A stretch of 59,551 nt of DNA from Saprolegnia diclina VS20 (Eukaryota; Oomycota; Saprolegniomycetes; Saprolegniales; Saprolegniaceae): the NCBI RefSeq assembly GCF_000281045.1, contig NW_008246126.1, positions 34,868 through 94,418 on the forward strand. Direction: 5' to 3'. Numbering within the stretch: position 1 is the stretch's first letter; the number at the start of each line of letters is the position of its first letter. The notes below the pieces were generated by a model that ran no database searches, was not told where the DNA came from, and was given only the letters and a program-made list of their open reading frames with translations. Positions 12,505 through 23,400 of the stretch are shown one piece after another. The position numbers were made by a program, and so were the translations under genes.

Positions 12505-13603
12505 ATGGACAAGTACGTCAACCGCCGCCTGCTCGCGCCCGCGCTCTTCGGCGACGTGCTCCTGTGCACGGACGCCATGACGCACCGGGACGTGGTCGTC
12601 AAGGCCATGGATCTCGACCGCGCCGCCGCCCACGCCACAACCGACGGCCTCCCGGTATGCTCCGACATCGATGCTGGCGACGTGCTCACCGCGTGATGCT
12701 AGGTGCACGAAGACATCACGATGGAGAAGCGCGTCTACACGCAGATGCAGCTCCACGGTGGCCACGCCAACATCCTCCGGCTCCTTGCGTGTTTTGAGGC
12801 CGACGGCCGAGACCATTTCGTGCTCGAGTATGCGAGCCGCGGCGACCTCTTCTCGCAGCTTCGAACGCAGCAGCGCTTCCGCGCCTATGAAGCGCGTGCG
12901 TACTTTGGCAACATTACCGCCGGCCTCGCTTTTCTCCACGACCGTACGTTGTGTGGCACGTTGCATTCAACACTCACCGCGTGACTAGATGGCTTTGCGC
13001 ACGGCGACCTCTCGCTCGAGAATGTGGTCGTGACGGCCGACAACACTTGCAAGCTCATGGACTTTGGCCTGGCGTCGGCGCTCGCTGACGGGCCACGGAC
13101 CGTCGCCGTCGGCAAGTACTTTTACATGGCCCCCGAAGTGTTTCTCGGCCAGCCGTACGACGCGGCGACGGCCGACATGTGGTCGCTGGGCATGCTTCTT
13201 TTGATCATGCTCACGGGCATGCCTCCGTTTGGCAGAGCCAATTGCACTGGTACGAGAATCGACTCGAAATCTACGTGGTCTCAGACTTGTACTAGATCCC
13301 GTCTTTCTGGCGTACCAGACGCACGGCATCCGGACCATTCTCAAGGGCTGGAAGGTGCTGGCGTATTTTTCGAGTGACGCGATCGACCTGATTGAACACC
13401 TCCTCGTCGAAGACCCTGCGAAGCGCTTTAGCATGAAGCAAGTGCTGTCGCATCCGTTCTTGGCGCGCCCGTCGTCGCCCGCGTCGCCGACCCAAGACCG
13501 CATCAAGAAGCGCGTGCGCGTTCAAAACTTTTTCCGGCGTCTCTTTGGTGGCAAGCGTGGCACGTCGTCGCTCGATCTGCTCGCCAATAGCCAGTGGCAC
13601 TAG
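12505..13603 (+). CDS. Small Ser/Thr protein kinase, array copy 2
   Basis: Exons 12505-12654, 12703-12943, 12989-13249 and 13296-13603 give 319 residues; introns are 45-48 bp, each ending TAG. Motifs: APALFGDVLL in place of the glycine loop, beta-3 lysine in DVVVKAM, HGDLSLENVVV (HRD with Arg replaced by Gly), DFGLA, GKYFYMAPEVF, MLTGMPPF. The spliced junction FLHD-HGFAHGDLSLEN matches the uninterrupted sequence in copies 1, 3 and 4, which supports the intron. The C-terminal basic tail RVQNFFRRLFGGK resembles that of copy 1. Catalytic Lys, Asp, Asn and DFG are all present, so it should be active. Confidence 0.9.
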
Positions 13604-15784
13604 ACCAAGGTCGTCCAACCTTCTTTTTATTTATCAAATGTAATTCTCGTTTATATAAGTTCATGGGCCAGAGAGATGAGCTCTCCGTCCAACGTTCCGA
13701 TGCCCCAATATGGAGGCAGCCCAGAGGCCCAGAGGGTCCACGGCTTTGATTGGTGGTCACCGCCGACGCGGCAAGCGAGCTCGAGCTCGTGCCCAAAGTC
13801 GTCTCGCGCGTCGACCTCTCGATGCGGTACGAATTCAAGCAGCGCGGCCTCTCTGGACGATCTCCACGACTCCGCCAACGTTGCCGAAATACGACATGCT
13901 GAAGCTGTCGAGGACGTGGGAGCCCGGCAACTCATCGATTGATCTCCCCAGTCTTTGCCACGGTTTGAATGTGTGGGAATAGGGGAAGAAGAGAGCGCAC
14001 ATGTTCCTGAAACACTTTCGAACAAAGCACATATCTTACGTCATGTGATTGGCCCCTGGACTGTCGAAACGTGTCGTTCTCAACTGGCCACGACGCGCCG
14101 CCACGTGGCGAGATCATACCTCGGGAGCGAGCGGAAGACGATGGCTCGTCTTTTCAAAGGCCGCGCTCAGTGCTGAACTCCACAAGGCAGCGCGAACCGC
14201 AAACACATGACAAGTGCTATACTCTACTAGCTAATAGACGAGTGTTTAGCATGAGCTAGCCAGAAACAACCACTGTCCTTCGCTCCAAGTTCTACGGTGG
14301 ACACACGTTCTATATATAGTCGGACCGTTACGTGTCCACAGCATCTGTCTTGATGGACATATCGACACGTAGATCCGAGAGCGCCATGCACATGTACCTT
14401 GAGAGCGGCACAACATAATCTCGAATCCAATTTCTTATATCCTGTCAAGGGACTAGGCAGCTACGACCAGGACAATGACATTTTTGCGGTCGTGTGCGAC
14501 GACGCCTCCTCGGGGATCCTGGACGCCGGCACTTCTCTCGAAGCAAAGACGCTGCGATCGGTGCAAGAGAATGTACCTCCTTTCCATTCAACCCGATGCA
14601 GCAAACTCCTGCCGATGCTCATCCTGCTCCGCATGTGTATGTACTGTATGTTGAACTACCTTGCACCTCGTCTTCGTGCCACCGACGACCAACTTCATAG
14701 TCAACGACCAGTGGCGGCGCCGTTGCCAACACGCGATGGGTCACAACCTTTCTCTCGCCTTCTGCAAGTAGCCCGGGCGAACATCACTCGTTTACACGAT
14801 GGTCCAGAGGCCGAGACAGCCTCACGATCTCCGTCTGGTTGCCTTGGCGGAGTTCTCGCCCAACGCAGCAAGATACTACGTCCAGCAACCGCCCAACCAC
14901 GTACACGTAGAGTACTGTGTACGAGGAGAAATCGGCCTTGCCTTCGCTTCAGCCGGCAGAGACTGCGGCTACTGCGGCACGTTGAAGTTGCGGGAGGGCG
15001 TTGCAGGCTCTTCATGAATATATTCTGGCCTTGCAATACCAAGCCCCATGTAATAAAACGCACGAGGGCGTCATGGAAAATATATCCTGTACAATATTAC
15101 CTGGCAACTCAAGTCGATCGACCCATTTGGCATTTGGGACCAGCGCACGAATGCGCGCCAAAAATGTGGGGCATCTGGAATGCCACATGGCGCGCTTGTG
15201 GCCCAAAGATACGCTACCCCGGGGCACGAGGTGGCCAAAGCCACGGCATGGCCCCGTCGCTACCGAGGCTAGACGCACGCAACTTGGAACGCACCTGCGG
15301 GCGACCTTTGCCGGCACGACGCTGCAGCTGCTGCAATTGGAACATGCCATCGAACGCTGACATCTGTCCGGAATGATATACACCGTTGATGCGCAGCAAG
15401 CCCTGCGCAGCGTGGACCCTGCACACGAGGTCATGCTGCAGGCACGTCGGTCCAGGACGACCCGCTTGCTGCAACGTTTAGCGTTGATGCGGTATAGCAT
15501 CGACGCGCCAGGACCACCGGCGTGTGGAGTAGGGTGCATGCACTCTTCTGGGCGGCGCCTCCAATCGTTGCAACAACCTCGGCGCGATCATACCCTGCAA
15601 CTGCAACCCAACTTGCGTGCTTTTAGCCTTTTACAAACCAAACCCCGGGGCATCTGGTGAGGCCAGTGCGCGAATGACCGCGACGTGTCATAAACACGCG
15701 ACACTGGGATTATAGCCAATGGCCTTGCAGCGTCAAAAAATTTGGCTGCGATCGGCGGCGCAAGCTCATTCATCAATCGTCGCC
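13604..15784. other. Spacer between kinase copies 2 and 3
   Basis: The longest gap of the array. Open frames on both strands (the largest 14399-15376) are chance-like, without family pattern. The 15-mer TTTGATTGGTGGTCA at 13745-13759 matches the promoter region of the SHIPPO gene at 6919-6933. A CCAAT at 15715 lies 70 bp before copy 3. Confidence 0.5.
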
Positions 15785-16726
15785 ATGGACAAGTACGTAG
15801 TGCTTCGCGACGGCAGCCTCGCGACCTGCAGCGAGAAGAAGTCGGGTCTGCGCGTCGCCATGCGGCGGCTACCTGCCCACAAGGCGCACAAGGCCACGCC
15901 CCGCAGCGTCCTGCCCACCGAGAACGCCGAGATGGAGCGCCGCGTGAGCCGCGCGCTGAGCGCCAAGGGCGGCCACATGCACGTGCTCAAGCTCCTCCGC
16001 GACTTTCAGGAGAACGACATGGAGCACTTGGTCTATGAGCACTGCGGCGCCGGCTCGGTCTTTGACGTCCTGTGCACGTCTGCGACGAAGCGCTTTAGCC
16101 CCGCACGGACCATGGGCTTGTTTAGCCAAATCGTCGACGGCGTCGCGTTCATGCACAAGCGCGGGTTCGCGCACTGCGACCTCTCGCTCGAGACAGTGCT
16201 CGTGACGGACAATGGCACGTGCAAGCTCGGGTTCTTTGGCCTGGCTGCCGACGTCGGCAAGCTCTTAACACAAGCAGTCGGCAAATACATTTACATGGCG
16301 CCCGAAATGTACAAGGAAGCGACGCTGTTCGAGCCGTCGTCGACCGACGTCTGGGCGCTCGGTATCATGCTCTTTATCATGCTCACGGGCGTCGCGCCGT
16401 TCCGCCAAGCGCGGCGTCTCGACGATCGGTACGAGTGCCTCCTGACGTCAGGCGTCAACGGCCTCGCGTCGCTGCTCCGCGTCGACCATTTGATCTCGAC
16501 ACAAGCCATGGACTTGCTCTCGATGCTCCTCGTGCCGTCGCCTTTGGAGCGGGCGTCGATCGTCGACGTGGCCAACCACCCGTACGTGGTCGGGGACCGG
16601 CAGCCGAGTAGCAAGCAGCGCAGCTTCTTCCAGAAGGTGCTCACGCCACTTCGGCTACCCACGCGCCGGCAAAGCGTCGAATGTGGCGACCGGCAGCGCG
16701 CGTTCACGATCCCCCACCGCCTCTAA
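15785..16726 (+). CDS. Predicted pseudokinase, array copy 3
   Basis: Single exon, 313 residues, clearly homologous to the other array kinases (GFAHCDLSLETVLV, VGKYIYMAPEMY, IMLFIMLTGVAPF). Three conserved catalytic positions differ: the beta-3 lysine of VAIK reads VAMR, the catalytic-loop Asn of LENV reads LETV, and the DFG motif reads FFG. The HRD-type aspartate (HCD) and APE remain. In most kinases loss of the beta-3 Lys and DFG Asp abolishes or strongly lowers phosphotransfer, so I infer a scaffold or regulator. The frame is fully open, so it is not a decayed pseudogene. It ends with a basic tail (RSFFQKVLTPLR) like its siblings. Confidence 0.9.
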   Translation: MDKYVVLRDGSLATCSEKKSGLRVAMRRLPAHKAHKATPRSVLPTENAEMERRVSRALSAKGGHMHVLKLLRDFQENDMEHLVYEHCGAGSVFDVLCTSATKRFSPARTMGLFSQIVDGVAFMHKRGFAHCDLSLETVLVTDNGTCKLGFFGLAADVGKLLTQAVGKYIYMAPEMYKEATLFEPSSTDVWALGIMLFIMLTGVAPFRQARRLDDRYECLLTSGVNGLASLLRVDHLISTQAMDLLSMLLVPSPLERASIVDVANHPYVVGDRQPSSKQRSFFQKVLTPLRLPTRRQSVECGDRQRAFTIPHRL

Positions 16727-17376
16727 GCCCTCTGTAACATTGTACTATTTATCACTAATACTGGATGCCCATCTTCGCATCAACATCCTCTCGTTGTGTT
16801 ACTATCGCCTGGCGTGGTCTGAAGGCCGTGACCATGTCGTGGCTGTGCAACCGCCAGCTGCAGCGTGCAAGCTACTTCGCGGCTACTCGGTACCAACGCT
16901 GTTGCAACGACCGAAGCAACGCGCCGCCGTCGTCCGACCTCGCCACGTAATGCACCGCCTCGATGCGCCGGCAAGCTTCGTTGACCGCCATCGACGACAG
17001 TACCGAGGTGAGGTGGCGTGCGACGACCTCAACTAGGAGGTCGGAGCTCGAGGAGCGGACTGCGAAATGCACTTAGTGCCTGAGTGTCTCGAACTTTGTC
17101 GCGGTGGATGTCGCTGTCATGGGCCTCCGTCATGGGCCTCGGTCATGGGCTCTGTGAATTCTTGCTCACGTCCATACAAAGTGCAGGATGACGTCCTCGC
17201 CAAGGTAGAGGTCCCGACCGGCGGCGTCATCGCGCCTCTGCAATGCGACTCACGCTACGGCGCCACGTGGGTGCATACAAACTTTCATATACATCACATA
17301 ACACCACCATTACAGCTGCCTCGTATGCCAGTTGGGCTGCATGCCATTCACCAAAAGTGCACCAATTCTCTTCGCC
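16727..17376. other. Spacer between kinase copies 3 and 4
   Basis: No gene recognised. It contains a triplicated 13-bp repeat at 17116-17154. Confidence 0.5.
17116..17154. repeat. 13-bp tandem repeat, three imperfect copies
   Basis: GTCATGGGCCTCC, GTCATGGGCCTCG and GTCATGGGCTCTG stand head to tail about 220 bp before kinase copy 4. Same unit length as the repeat after copy 1 but a different sequence. Confidence 0.9.
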
Positions 17377-18477
17377 ATGGACGCGTACGTGGTCGACAAG
17401 GTGCTCGCGAAAGCGCTGTACGGCGACGTTGTCCTCGCGACCGAGGTGGGCAGTGACCGGCGCGTGGCCATCAAGCGCATGCAGCTTGTGGCGGCGACGC
17501 GCCGGCTCTCGCTCGACGGCGGCGTCCCGATCGCCGAGGACATCACGATGGAGAAGACGGTCAACGACGCGCTCTCGGTATCGCCGCGCCACCCCAACAT
17601 CATGGCCATGCTGCACTCGTTCGAACAAGACGGCTACATGCACTTTGTGTTCGAGTACTGTGCGCAAGGCGAGCTCTTTACGCACCCACTGCCGTCGCCG
17701 GCGCCGGTAGCGGCCTCGTACTTTCGCCAGATCGCAAATGCCATTGGGTTCATGCACGCCCGTGGCTTTGCCCATCGCGACGTCTCGCTCGAGAACGTGC
17801 TCATGGATGGCCCTGTGCCCAAGGTCTGCGACTTTGGCCTCGCGACGCATGTCCATCTCCGCGTCGCGCAGGCGGTCGGGAAGACATTTTACATGGCGCC
17901 CGAGATGTACACCAAAAAGCCGTACGACCCCGCGGCCGCCGACGTGTGGGCGCTGGGCATTCTCTTGCTCATTCTGCTCACGGGCGCGCCGCCGTTCGCG
18001 CGGGCCAACGACACCGACAAGGTTCATTTCTCCTCCATTGGACAATCGTTGACGGACGTTTGTAGGTCTTTGCCTACGTCAAGTCGCATGGGATCACGAC
18101 GGTGCTTCGGGCGTGGAAGCTTGTGCACTTGGTGCCGGCGCCGGCGCTCGACTTGCTCGAGCGCATGCTGGTCGCGGACCCAAGTATGCGCATCACGATG
18201 GACCAGGTACGGCGATTTTGAAAGTGCAATCTGAAAATGACTTGGGGTTAGGTGCTGGCCCACCCGTTTGTGAAGGACCCAAAGGCCTCGACGCGCCCCC
18301 GCAAGCGTGTGGTACACCTCGTGCTCTGCATGTAGGCGTTGAGTCTGATGCCGCCTCTAGATTCTGCGCCGCTGGCTCAGTGTGCTTCGACGACGCATGG
18401 CCGAGTTTCTCAAAAACGTCTTTCCGTCCGTGCACGCCACTACGACACTCGCAGCGTCGCGCCGCAACGCGCTGTAG
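17377..18477 (+). CDS. Small Ser/Thr protein kinase, array copy 4
   Basis: Exons 17377-18021, 18066-18206, 18252-18311 and 18361-18477 give 320 residues. It has the most canonical motifs of the array: RVAIKRM, HRDVSLENVLM, CDFGLA, GKTFYMAPEMY, ILLTGAPPF. An insert ending AEDITMEK is shared with copy 2 (HEDITMEK). The last exon encodes ILRRWLSVLRRRMAEFLKNVF, whose FLKNVF is identical to copy 1, confirming the three downstream splices. Introns are 44-49 bp ending TAG. Start chosen at MDAYVV by match to MDKYV of copies 2 and 3; an in-frame upstream extension exists but is not shared. Predicted active. Confidence 0.89.
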
Positions 18478-19012
18478 CTGCTACACGGCGTCGACGATTG
18501 TACCCTAAGTTTAAACCTCTTTTTTAATGCTACTTATTTCTCAACTTTCACAGACAATTTTGTGCATTTGTCATTTCGTCGGTCAAAGCTAGCATCACGT
18601 CACGGCAGCAGACCCGTCGAGCAGAGATCGAGCACAGAACGACAGTGGAATTATTACACGTAGAGACGTGTTGGCGGTGTTCTTGTACTAGTGTTATGTT
18701 CCATAGTGTCTTGACAATTTTGTGCATTTCGATGAAAAGGACCGCAAGAGAAACAGGCAGGCAGCGGACTCATGGGCCCGCGACGGGTCGATCGCTTGAA
18801 ATGCCATGCCGCCTGTCCGTGGGTGGGCTCACTGACGCCTGTGCGGGACGGTGGACGTCGCCGAGCTGAGATGAACGAGGTCGAAGGCTGCGTGGGAGGA
18901 TGGAAAACGGGCAAATAATATATTAGTTGGAGGTGGCGTCGCGATCGCAAGCGACGTGGTGTGGCAATGGCCGACGCGGGTGGATCGAGTCGCTTAAATA
19001 ACACACGCCCGG
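18478..19012. other. Convergent spacer
   Basis: Between the end of kinase copy 4 (+) and the end of the His-rich protein (-). AT-rich stretches just after 18477 may carry 3' end signals. No gene seen. Confidence 0.5.
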
Positions 19013-19531
19013 TCACTGGACAATTGAGAAGAGCGCGCTCTCGCCGACAAGCTCGAGCATCCCGAGCTCCGAGACAGCGTAGGCCTTGATGAAGTAGCCG
19101 CCTTGGATGGGCATGCCCCAATGTACGCGTTTCCACTCAAAGCGACCGGTGTCTGCAGGCGCGTGCTCGGCGATAGTCGTGGGCACGTCCCACGCCTGGT
19201 TGCACACTTCGAGGCGCAGCACGCTGGCTTCGAACGTCGGGTCGACCGTAGTCCAGACAACGTCGGCGGCTTGGCCGCGACACCAGTCGATTGGCGTCGA
19301 GATCGTGAGTGCGCTGGGCTTCTCGTCCTTGTCGGCGGCGGCGGCGGCCGTGGTACGATGCATGCTATCGTGATCGTGCGCATGGTGGTGGTGGTGGTTA
19401 TGCTGGACGCTCTCGAGCGAGAAGACAGCGTCCCAGGTCGACGCGCGCGACCGCGACGAGATGGCCGAGCGCACCGAATGGGCCGACCAGTAGTCGCCGC
19501 CCGGGTACGTCTGCGTCATCGCGGGGTCCAT
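19013..19531 (-). CDS. His-rich protein with a KNH/Kre9-like domain
   Basis: 172 residues in one exon. Residues about 45-52 form a histidine cluster (HNHHHHHAHDHD). The C-terminal 95 residues (ISTPIDWCRGQAADVVWTT ... GRFEWKRVHWGM ... GYFIKAYAV) have the spacing of the Ig-like KNH/Kre9-type domain found in fungal wall-associated and some cytosolic oomycete proteins: a Trp-containing start, an even strand pattern and a YFIKxY motif. No signal peptide is visible, so either it is cytosolic or a 5' exon upstream (right of 19531) is missing. The family call rests on pattern only. Confidence 0.55.
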   Translation of the reverse strand: MDPAMTQTYPGGDYWSAHSVRSAISSRSRASTWDAVFSLESVQHNHHHHHAHDHDSMHRTTAAAAADKDEKPSALTISTPIDWCRGQAADVVWTTVDPTFEASVLRLEVCNQAWDVPTTIAEHAPADTGRFEWKRVHWGMPIQGGYFIKAYAVSELGMLELVGESALFSIVQ

Positions 19532-20427
19532 GCTGCTGCGACCGCGGGGTGGCAGGAGAAGTGGGCAGAGGAATAAATAATTCGATGTGCGTCACAAAGC
19601 CGTTCACTGGGAACGGGCTTGCCTCTGTCTTTTGATAATCGAGATCAAAAGAGAGAGGTTTTGACACAGGCCCGTTCGCGACATACACAACCGGTCAGTG
19701 GCGTCAATGCTGGCTGCTGCGCACATGTCGCCGTTAGGTGGTCGGCGCGCGCCACCTGGTACTGAGGACGATCGCCCAAGTTCAAGGTGACGCCAGGCCC
19801 GACCAAGACGGTATGCATTCGCCAACATGTTCATTGCCACGAGCGTTGGGACAGCACCCAGTTATAGCGGTACACAAGAGGAGCTGGTTCTTCGAAGCGA
19901 GGTCGTCAGTGAAGAAGCCAGCACGTCGATCTGGCCCGTTTACAGTATTGGCCGACGCCACGGCCCGCAAAGAAGAGGCGCCGGCAACGCCACTCACTGA
20001 CGCCAGCTACGGTCGACTGCGAAAAATGAGCCTTCGTCGCAGCAACCGATAGCGGCATGATGGTCGTCGGTCGAAGGGACATGCGCAATGCACTTTGCAG
20101 GCAAAATCGACCTTGTACACTGTATGGTGTTGCGACGTCGCCTTGTACTGTGTAGTGTGAGTGCCATGTCAGATCCAATGCAATGGTCAGCGGTGGTCGA
20201 CGCACGCCAGGCGCCTTGTTGGGTGCCACAAGGGGAAATCGTAAGAAACGCTGGGCCGACCACCGAGACGAGAGAGCGACTTGCAGGTCACGTGTCCATC
20301 CTGAAGCTCAACGAATTACAAACAATTGGGCATCGATTGTTGTGAAGGAATTTTCTTTATAGCCAATCCGTGCAACGGAAAGCGCCAGCACGACATACGA
20401 TTGGCCACAGCGAAAAAGGCAAAAAGT
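19532..20427. other. Divergent spacer
   Basis: Lies between the - strand His-rich gene and the + strand channel gene. No gene recognised. Possible missing 5' exons of the His-rich protein would fall here. Confidence 0.5.
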
Positions 20428-23400
20428 ATGACCAGCGTCGCCGAACTCGCGTGGCGCCAGGACTGGGACGCCGTGCGACGCAGCGTCGAGGCCGGCGCCG
20501 ACGTCAACGCACCCTTTGTACGTACATGAGCATGCGCAAGAGGACGCGGTGGCGGCTCATGCGTGGCTTGTGCTCCTAGTTTGGCAAGACGGCGCTGCAG
20601 TGGGCTGCGTACCATGGGGACAACACGACGCTTGCCGCGCTCGCCGGCGCCCCCGCGATTGAGATCGACGCGCGCGACCTCGAGGTACACATGCGCCGCT
20701 GCGTTGCAAGCGATGTAAATGCGATGAGGGATAGAATGCATGCACGGCGCTGCACTGGGCTGTGCTCAAGTCCAACCTCGAAGCCGTCCATGTGCTCCTC
20801 GCCGCCCATGCCAACGCGCACGCCGTGACGCAGGTGCGTGGCCTTAGCGTATAGCGATTGTGCACAGTGACGCATGGTACGTAGGACGGACAAACGCCAC
20901 TGCAGCTCGCGATTGCAACCAACGCGCACGCCATCGCCGACCGGCTCCAAGACGCCATGAACATGCCACCGGTACTACCTCCTCTCGTGGTCCTGGATAC
21001 AGCAACCGTGGATGGTAGGTCAAGGAGGAACTTGATGGAAAAGGCGGCGCGCGGCTCAGCTTTATCCGCACGGGCGACGTCGCCCGCGTCCACGCATGGC
21101 TCGCGCAGGCTGCCGACACTGTCATCGAAAGCCGCGATGACGTACACACAGCGCATACGACTATGTTCTTAGCGCAACGCGTAGAGCGACAAGACACCGC
21201 TGATGCTCGCGGCCGCCGGCGGGCACCACACGATCGTCGAACTCCTTTTGGAACGGGGCCCAGACGTCGACGCCACCGACGCGGTAGGTGCATGCAAACT
21301 GGCGTCGCTGTGGTCACATGGCAATGACGCTTAGATGGGCAGGACCGCCCTCATGTATGCTGCGCTGAGCGGCCACCCCATCATCCTGGACATGCTCCTG
21401 GGCCACTTTGCCGATATGGATGTGGTTGACAATGTACACTCTACGATCCATCTCGGTTCAATGAGGACATGCATGGGCTGACTGTAGGACGGCGCCTCGG
21501 TGCAGCTGCTCTTGCATGCGCAGCTCTCGGACAAGAGCCACTCGGCGTCGGAGCTCGCACGCTTCCAACGCTGCCTTGCGACGCTGCAAAAAGAGGCCCA
21601 GTACCGGGAGACGTCGACCGCCTACCGCATGAAGGTCCGCGCGTCGATTCTCAAACGCATGGAGCAAGGGTTGTGTTTGCCGAATCTTTGTTGGCTGCTG
21701 CTCATGCGCCAAGGTAGGTTTGATGCAACTGTCTTCAAGATGGCCGTGCACTGCGACCCGTCGCTCGGTCGGTGGTGCCTCAACCACGCCCTCATTGTGG
21801 ACCGCCACGCCTTGAGCTTTCACGAGGTCTCCGTGTATACATTGTCATATTGTACGCAACGTTTTGCACTAGCTCGAAAAAATCTATGGTACCCGGGGGG
21901 TCAAGAAAAGCCCGCTGTACACGCTGCTACACTTGCCGAGCGACGAAGCGTACGAAGCACAACGCATTTGCTTGGATCACCTCGTCATGCGGCGCGTGCT
22001 CGACCTCAAGTGGGAGGTACGACAACTCGACTGTGATCGTGTTGATGCTCGACGCAACGACGTTATGTAACTAGTTGTTTGGCCAACGAATGTTCATCGA
22101 ACGTGTCCTCATGTACGGGCTCTTTGTGACGACCATGACCATCTCTGCCTCTCTCGGTATGTTGTTTCATCCAAGCATTTCTCTTTGATGGCGATCAGCT
22201 ACTAATACTGTACGGGCAACTAGACGACTCGAACCGAAAGCAGCCCGACGTGATCCTGTCATTCTCCGCCGTCAATTGGGCTGTCGTCGTGCTCTTCCTT
22301 GTGTGCGGTTGGCTCGGCGCCCAGGCCCTCCGCCCGTCGATGCTCTGGCGCCTCGCCCGGTCCATCAACTCGTGCTCGGTAGTGCCTTATCTCCTTGGCT
22401 TAGGTACTTTGTCGACGGTCGCTGCACAGCGTACGACGGCCTTGTGCAAGTGACTGCGTCCGACAAGCGCAAAGCGAAGTGGTCGGCCGCGTGTCTATAT
22501 GGTTGGGATCGAATGGCATCTTGCTCGTAGGCTCATTCTTGCCTTGACGGTCAGTATCGCTATAGCTGGCTGTGTGCCGGCGTGCTGGCTCCTCCTCAGC
22601 ATCAACCTCGACGACTGGTACAGTACATGGTGCTCAAGGACAATGTTGACATTGTCGTGTGCATGCTTAGGTTCTTGCCGTTCAAGATCGTCAACCTCGC
22701 GCTCCTCTTTTGCACGGCCTTGTACTTTCTCAGCACCGAGCTCCGCGAGCTGCGCGGCGACACGGCCGCCCTGCGTACGCCATGCTTGAAGGATAGAAGG
22801 ATGGAGAAGCTGTCTTTTGTAGTCGACCCAACGGACAAGAGCAAGCGCGTGCGCTGGTCGTCGTCGACGTACCTCACGTCGTTCGTCAACTGGTACCGCC
22901 TTTTGGTCTACTTGATCATCGCGATTGGCTACGTGCCGTGGGAAATTGGCGCCTACGGTGTCGTGGTGCCGACGTTTTGGCACATTTGCCTCGGCACGTT
23001 CTTATCGCTCTCGCTTTGGGTGCTCTCGCTCGAGGTATCCACCTATCCACTCAACTATCCAATCGAGATATACGATCGAGATATCCATGAGATTTGCGCG
23101 TAGTTTTTGCAAGTGCATCCCACGACGGGCTACCTCTTGCCCATGATCCAAGGTCTCCTCGTCGACGTTGGCAACTTTATCTTGCTCTACGGCGTCTTGC
23201 AGTGGGGGCTTTCATGTGCCTACCTCCACATAGTGCAGCACGACGCAGGTAATGTTGCTTTTTTTGTTGTATTTTGTATGAAAATATGGACAATATTGTC
23301 TTTATAGACGCCACGGGGTTTGGCATTTGGTTTCGCGCGTTTACGTTTGCGTACTTTGCGCTCTTTGGGGAATTTCGCCTTGATGAAAACTTCAAGTCGG

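Noticed and set aside
14399-15376. 325-codon plus-strand frame between kinase copies 2 and 3
   Set aside because: No family pattern, no splice-supported extension, uneven composition with many Arg, Cys and His; fits a chance frame.
15785-16726. Kinase copy 3 as a decayed pseudogene
   Set aside because: The frame is intact over 313 codons with conserved structural motifs; it is better described as a pseudokinase.
22360-22860. A single exact exon model for this part of the channel gene
   Set aside because: Several donor and acceptor choices keep frame; sequence alone does not decide, so boundaries were left open.
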